In this document: in pieces, positions 60,596-64,000 of the stretch | How positions within the stretch are numbered: position 1 is the first letter of the stretch | How the letters are laid out: every line of letters starts with the position of its first letter | Assembly (NCBI GenBank): GCA_910586835.1 | Contig: CAJUJU010000013.1 | Span: 1 to 64,000 of the forward strand | From: an uncultured Acetatifactor sp. | GTDB taxonomy: Bacteria > Bacillota > Clostridia > Lachnospirales > Lachnospiraceae | Direction: 5' to 3' | Length of the DNA stretch: 64,000 nt | Position numbers and translations under genes: made by a program | The notes under the pieces: model-generated | Told to the model about the DNA's origin: nothing | The model's input: the letters and a program-made list of their open reading frames with translations, nothing else | Databases searched by the model: none

Positions 60596-62299
60596 CTATT
60601 CCACATAGCCAAATCCCAGAATCGTGAACTGCTTTTCCTCATCCCCCGGGCACATGCGGATCTCCACATGATGCTGCTTTTTCTCCTGTCCCCGGAACAG
60701 AATCAGCGCATTACAATGAGTCCATCCCGCCTCTCTGGGGTTGATGACCCGGACCTTCTCCCCATCCACACAGGCTTCGGCACAGCCTGCTTCGGGAGAA
60801 CCCGAATCCTTGGCCACAATCACCAGGGCGCTGCACACAATATCCATGACAAAGGGGCGGCTCCCGGATGAATGCTTCCAGTTCCAGGGAAATTCCGGCG
60901 TGGTAAACAGATTTCTGTCCCGCTCCACCGCCTGCAGTTCCTCGTCCTTCTCCCCAAAATCGCCGCAGTCCGGCACCACTGCCGCAGCCGGAATATGCTC
61001 CCGGTCCATCAGACGAATCTGCGCAAATTCCGCACTGTAGGGTGCAGGCTTTTCGCTGATATCCGGCTCCCGGCCTTCCTCTGGCTGCCCGTCCGCCGCC
61101 TTCAGCAGATACTCGATGGCATCCGCCATGACCGTATGACCGTAGTTGGACGGATGGTAAATGTCATAGAAAAATTGGTTTTTGGTCAGCACTCTGCCCG
61201 CTCCGGCTTTTTTATAAAACTGCTCCACTACACAATCCTTTATGCTGACCATGGGCAATTCGTAGGCTTCCCCTACCGGCGCAAGCCTCTCCTGCAGATT
61301 CCAGTCGTAGGCAAACACCGCAAACAGCAGAATCACCGCGGGCTTCTGCTCCGACAGATAAATCTTGCGCACAAGGCTGTCATAGCAGTGGCCCTTTGTC
61401 TCGTCTCCCTCATCATTCACCGCATATTCCACGATGACCAGATCCGGCTTTATTTTTCCATCCTCACAGACGTCTCTGTCATAGCGCACCATCCCAAGCT
61501 CCGAGGATGTGCCTCCCACCCCCGCCTTCACATAGCGGATATTCTCCTCCGTTCCTCTGCCGCACAACCTGCAGAACCGCTCGAAGGTCTTCCACGCATA
61601 ACACTGTGTGTTGATGGGAATCGCTCCCGCTCCCTGAGTGATGGAGCCGCCGATAAAGGCAACCGTCACATCCTCTCCCCTTCTCGCCTTTTCCATGGCT
61701 CGCTTCAGACGCAGGACATTGCCGGTCTGCAGCAGCGACTTTTGCAGCATCACCTGATATTCGGGGCACTCAAAATCCACGGTGCCCTCCTCCTCGGGCT
61801 CCGGCGCGTCAAAACCGTCCTGCAGCAGGAACCGCACCGCCACCCGGGCCTGCATATCTGCCTTCGGGAATTCAAACCGGATCTGTCCGGGTATGTCGTC
61901 GTCTTCGGACCACTCCACATCCTCCAGCCGGATGATCCGCTCCATGCCGTCCGCCTTTACCGGCACCCGGACCGTGGTTCCGGAGCCATAGGTATCCCGC
62001 CTGCCGTACATCTGGAAGACGAACTGCACTGCCTGCTGCGGATCCTCCATCTCCACCGTCACTCCCATGGAAAACACAAGCTTTCGAAAGCCCTCCGCCG
62101 TGGTCAGCAGATTCAGCATTTCCTCGTCTTCAATCCCCCCCACAATCTTCGCAAAGCTCACCAGTCTGGAGTCATTTAAATATATAAACTGTGTACCGGT
62201 TCCGTCCGGCTGAACAGAACCGGCAACCTCTTTGTTTCTCATCACATAAAAACTTTTTCTCTTCTTCTCCGCATCCTTCGGCGCCTTAGGTCCCGTCAT
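60596..62299 (-). CDS. SGNH/GDSL hydrolase, probable acetyl-xylan esterase type
   Basis: A 567-residue protein. Residues ~20-190 form an N-terminal beta-sandwich-like domain, and ~205-420 form an SGNH hydrolase. The block I serine is in AFIGGSITQGAGA, block III Asn in EYAVNDEGDE, and the Asp-His dyad in FYDIYHPSNYGHTVMAD. About 130 further residues follow, with another beta domain. The ATG at 62299 has GGGAGG eight bases upstream. There is no signal peptide. In an operon with GH115 and GH3, de-acetylation of xylo-oligosaccharides is the likely job, inferred from context. Confidence 0.85.
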   Translation of the reverse strand: MTGPKAPKDAEKKRKSFYVMRNKEVAGSVQPDGTGTQFIYLNDSRLVSFAKIVGGIEDEEMLNLLTTAEGFRKLVFSMGVTVEMEDPQQAVQFVFQMYGRRDTYGSGTTVRVPVKADGMERIIRLEDVEWSEDDDIPGQIRFEFPKADMQARVAVRFLLQDGFDAPEPEEEGTVDFECPEYQVMLQKSLLQTGNVLRLKRAMEKARRGEDVTVAFIGGSITQGAGAIPINTQCYAWKTFERFCRLCGRGTEENIRYVKAGVGGTSSELGMVRYDRDVCEDGKIKPDLVIVEYAVNDEGDETKGHCYDSLVRKIYLSEQKPAVILLFAVFAYDWNLQERLAPVGEAYELPMVSIKDCVVEQFYKKAGAGRVLTKNQFFYDIYHPSNYGHTVMADAIEYLLKAADGQPEEGREPDISEKPAPYSAEFAQIRLMDREHIPAAAVVPDCGDFGEKDEELQAVERDRNLFTTPEFPWNWKHSSGSRPFVMDIVCSALVIVAKDSGSPEAGCAEACVDGEKVRVINPREAGWTHCNALILFRGQEKKQHHVEIRMCPGDEEKQFTILGFGYVE

Positions 62300-62423
62300 C
62301 CCTTTGTCCTCCCATTCCCGGACAGCATATCCGCTGTCTTACCCTTCAATTTAATCTACTTCCCCTGTGGAATCTTCCTATGCCTTGCGGAATGCTGCCC
62401 ACATTTTGCTAACATAAAAACAG

Positions 62424-62483
62424 CGCAAAACTGGCTTGGTAAAAAAGTTCCATTCTGGCACTTTTTGTCAAGCCAGTTTTGCG
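62424..62483. promoter_or_regulatory. 60-bp inverted repeat between the SGNH and ECF genes
   Basis: CGCAAAACTGGCTTG (62424-62438) is perfectly complementary to CAAGCCAGTTTTGCG (62469-62483), and an inner AAAAAGT/ACTTTTT arm extends the stem around an 11-nt loop. Genes on either side are divergent, so it is not an obvious terminator for either. A dual operator, attenuator, or small mobile palindrome are possible. The rest of 62300-62560 has no gene. Confidence 0.6.
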
Positions 62484-62560
62484 TTACACTTGCTTAAGCG
62501 GAATCAACCGAGCCGTTTTTTGCAATACTATTTTATAGAAATGAGGAGAAGAAACCGATT

Positions 62561-63502
62561 ATGGAAAGAAAAAAAAGCTATGGCCTGCTCATCGCAGGCG
62601 CAATTCTTCTGATTACAGGCATCTGCCTTGCAGTTTTTACCTACAACACAAGCTATCAGGATTCGACAGCCACAGGCACCGCATTGAAGGAAATAAAATC
62701 ACAGATCGCAGCGTTGGAGGAAGGAACCTCCACAGGAGACCTGGACGCCCTGAAGGCACAGCAGTCCCTGCTGTCCGCGGAAAAGCTGAAGCAGGAGCGG
62801 CCTTACTCCTACAGTCTGGCTCTGGTCTTCCTCTCCGCCCTGCTGACCTTAAAGGGAATCTATAATGCCCTCCACGGCGTGCACAGAGCCGCAAAACCCG
62901 ATGTGGTACGGCTGGCCATGGCCGGGCTGATGGCCGCCCTCTGCTATATCGGCTTTGCCTTCATTAAAATCGATCTCCCGGTGGGCTCCGCCGCCTTCCA
63001 CTTCGGCAACGTATTCTGCGTGCTGGCAGCCCTGCTGCTGGGCGGGTATTGGGGCGGCCTGGCAGGCGCCATCGGCATGACCATCGGAGACCTGACCACC
63101 ACCTATGTCACCAGCGCTCCCAAAACCTTTCTGCTGAAGCTGTGTATCGGGCTCATCGTCGGACTGGTGGCGCACCGGTTCTTCAAGCTGGATCAGGATC
63201 ATAACGCCGGCTATGTCACTAAGGTGACCATTTTAGCCAGCGCATGCGGCATGGGATTCAATATTATTGCCGATCCCGTAGTAGGATATTTTTACAAGTC
63301 CTATCTGCTGGGCATCCCCCAGGATCTGGCGGCCAATCTGGCAAAGATCAACATGGGCGTCACCGCGGTAAACGCAGTGCTGGCAGTGGTACTGGCCTCC
63401 CTGTTCTATCTCGCGCTGCGTCCCGCCCTGAAAAAGTCCGGCCTGTTCGTCAGTGTCACCCCGGGATCCGAAAGCGCCGGAAAAGGAAAGAACAATCCAT
63501 AA
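62561..63502 (+). CDS. ECF transporter S component with an N-terminal membrane extension
   Basis: A 313-residue membrane protein. The C-terminal ~210 residues are an ECF-type substrate-binding S component (MAGLMAALCYIGFAFIKIDL, LLLGGYWGGLAGAIGMTIGD, SACGMGFNIIADPVVGYFYK), which would couple to an EcfAAT module elsewhere. The first ~100 residues add two helices (YGLLIAGAILLITGICLAVF and LALVFLSALLTLKGIYNAL) joined by a coiled segment (LKEIKSQIAALEEG), unusual for an S component. The substrate, probably a vitamin, is not identified. Confidence 0.85.
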   Translation: MERKKSYGLLIAGAILLITGICLAVFTYNTSYQDSTATGTALKEIKSQIAALEEGTSTGDLDALKAQQSLLSAEKLKQERPYSYSLALVFLSALLTLKGIYNALHGVHRAAKPDVVRLAMAGLMAALCYIGFAFIKIDLPVGSAAFHFGNVFCVLAALLLGGYWGGLAGAIGMTIGDLTTTYVTSAPKTFLLKLCIGLIVGLVAHRFFKLDQDHNAGYVTKVTILASACGMGFNIIADPVVGYFYKSYLLGIPQDLAANLAKINMGVTAVNAVLAVVLASLFYLALRPALKKSGLFVSVTPGSESAGKGKNNP

Positions 63503-63530
63503 TGTTCCTCACTTTGGTTTGGATGGGAGC

Positions 63531-64000
63531 TCAATTCTCAAACTGTATGCTCACATTGCCCATGGAACACTCCACCTCTATCTGTCTGTCGGACCCGTTG
63601 TCTATCCTGCGCTCCGTGGCAAAGCCGCCATAGCCTTCACCGCCCAGCGACACGTTGCCCATGGCTCCGCTCAGGTTGAAATTATAATCTTCCTGAGCGC
63701 CCGCAAGCAACAGCTCAAAATTGCCCATGGCGCACTCCGCCGTCAGGGACTGACGTATCTCGCCCTCCGCCACCATCTCACCTACGCTGACAGAAGCCTC
63801 CAGCTCGGATACATCCATATCCTTCAGCTCGATCTGCCCTGCCCCAACGCTGACCTCCAGATTTGACACTGTGATTCCCGTGGAAGTGATGCGTCCTGCT
63901 CCCACCTCAAGGGATGCCTCCGATGCCTGCAGCCCGGGAAAGTCCAGCGCACCGGCGCCAAGCTGCATCTCGGCTCTTTCAAAGCGGCAGCCTGCAGGCA
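63531..64000 (-). CDS. DUF4097-family protein, 5' end outside the window
   Basis: A beta-solenoid C-terminal part (repeats like LEVSVGAGQIELKDMDVSEL and AMGNVSLGGEG). The frame stays open to the right edge, so the start lies beyond 64000; the ATG at 63968 is internal. It uses Gly-Ala/Gly-Asn turns rather than the Ser-Thr-Thr-Ser-Gly-Asp turns of the gene at 53939. It converges on the ECF gene with 28 bp between stops. Confidence 0.82.
   Translation of the reverse strand, partial: PAGCRFERAEMQLGAGALDFPGLQASEASLEVGAGRITSTGITVSNLEVSVGAGQIELKDMDVSELEASVSVGEMVAEGEIRQSLTAECAMGNFELLLAGAQEDYNFNLSGAMGNVSLGGEGYGGFATERRIDNGSDRQIEVECSMGNVSIQFEN

Noticed and set aside
62484..62560. Vitamin riboswitch ahead of the ECF S-component gene
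   Set aside because: No conserved core of the FMN, TPP or cobalamin riboswitches is visible; only the inverted repeat described above.

Overview
The window looks like chromosome from an anaerobic, endospore-forming Clostridia member, most likely a GC-rich Lachnospiraceae. The support is a sigF operon (spoIIAA-spoIIAB-sigF), spoVA genes, a T-box leader on valS, Firmicutes-style Shine-Dalgarno (SD) sequences, and many polysaccharide and sugar genes. Base composition is GC-rich almost throughout, except for one clearly AT-richer patch at about 30.36-32.57 kb. Family names are assigned from motifs seen in the translations; no database search was possible.

Layout. 0-10.6 kb: a GH2 glycosidase converges on a SERCA-like Ca2+ P-type ATPase; then a peptide ABC importer operon (binding protein, two permeases, one fused double ATPase). 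10.8-21.7 kb: an ankyrin-repeat protein, then a minus-strand run made of a GntR-regulated ABC exporter, a response regulator with a degenerate receiver, a GGDEF/EAL protein, a CapA-like lipoprotein, tcdA and folD. 21.8-30.1 kb: a five-gene operon (SWIM zinc finger, DUF5691-like, MoxR-type AAA ATPase, DUF5682-like, VWA protein) resembling the uncharacterised E. coli yehLMPQ genes. 30.2-32.8 kb: an AT-rich insert (AlbA/Schlafen-type protein and a short P-loop NTPase) between two ~190-bp direct repeats that are copies of the 3' end of spoVAC.

32.6-36.6 kb: spoVAC, an M24 peptidase, a YitT-family membrane protein, spoVAA and spoVAB, with the spoVA genes split up and reordered. 36.8-42.3 kb: a GH13 glucosidase with a possible cre site, a TIM-barrel isomerase, two Gfo/Idh oxidoreductases and an AraC regulator; the AraC gene and the second oxidoreductase appear joined by a deletion. 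42.3-52.5 kb: a GH25 protein, the sigF operon, then valS-PAP2-folC-small ORF-TPR protein, with valS under a T-box. 52.6-55.2 kb: padR, an HAAS/DUF1700 protein and a DUF4097 adhesin-like protein, with the last two flanked by inverted copies of a double-hairpin element. 55.2-62.3 kb: GH3, GH115 and a SGNH esterase, apparently an intracellular glucuronoxylan-oligosaccharide set. 62.5-64 kb: an ECF-transporter S component and a partial second DUF4097 gene.

The most unusual items are the SWIM/AAA/DUF5682/VWA operon, the spoVAC-flanked insert, the AraC-oxidoreductase deletion fusion, in-frame tandem repeats inserted in the linkers of three unrelated proteins, and several strong unassigned inverted repeats in leaders.
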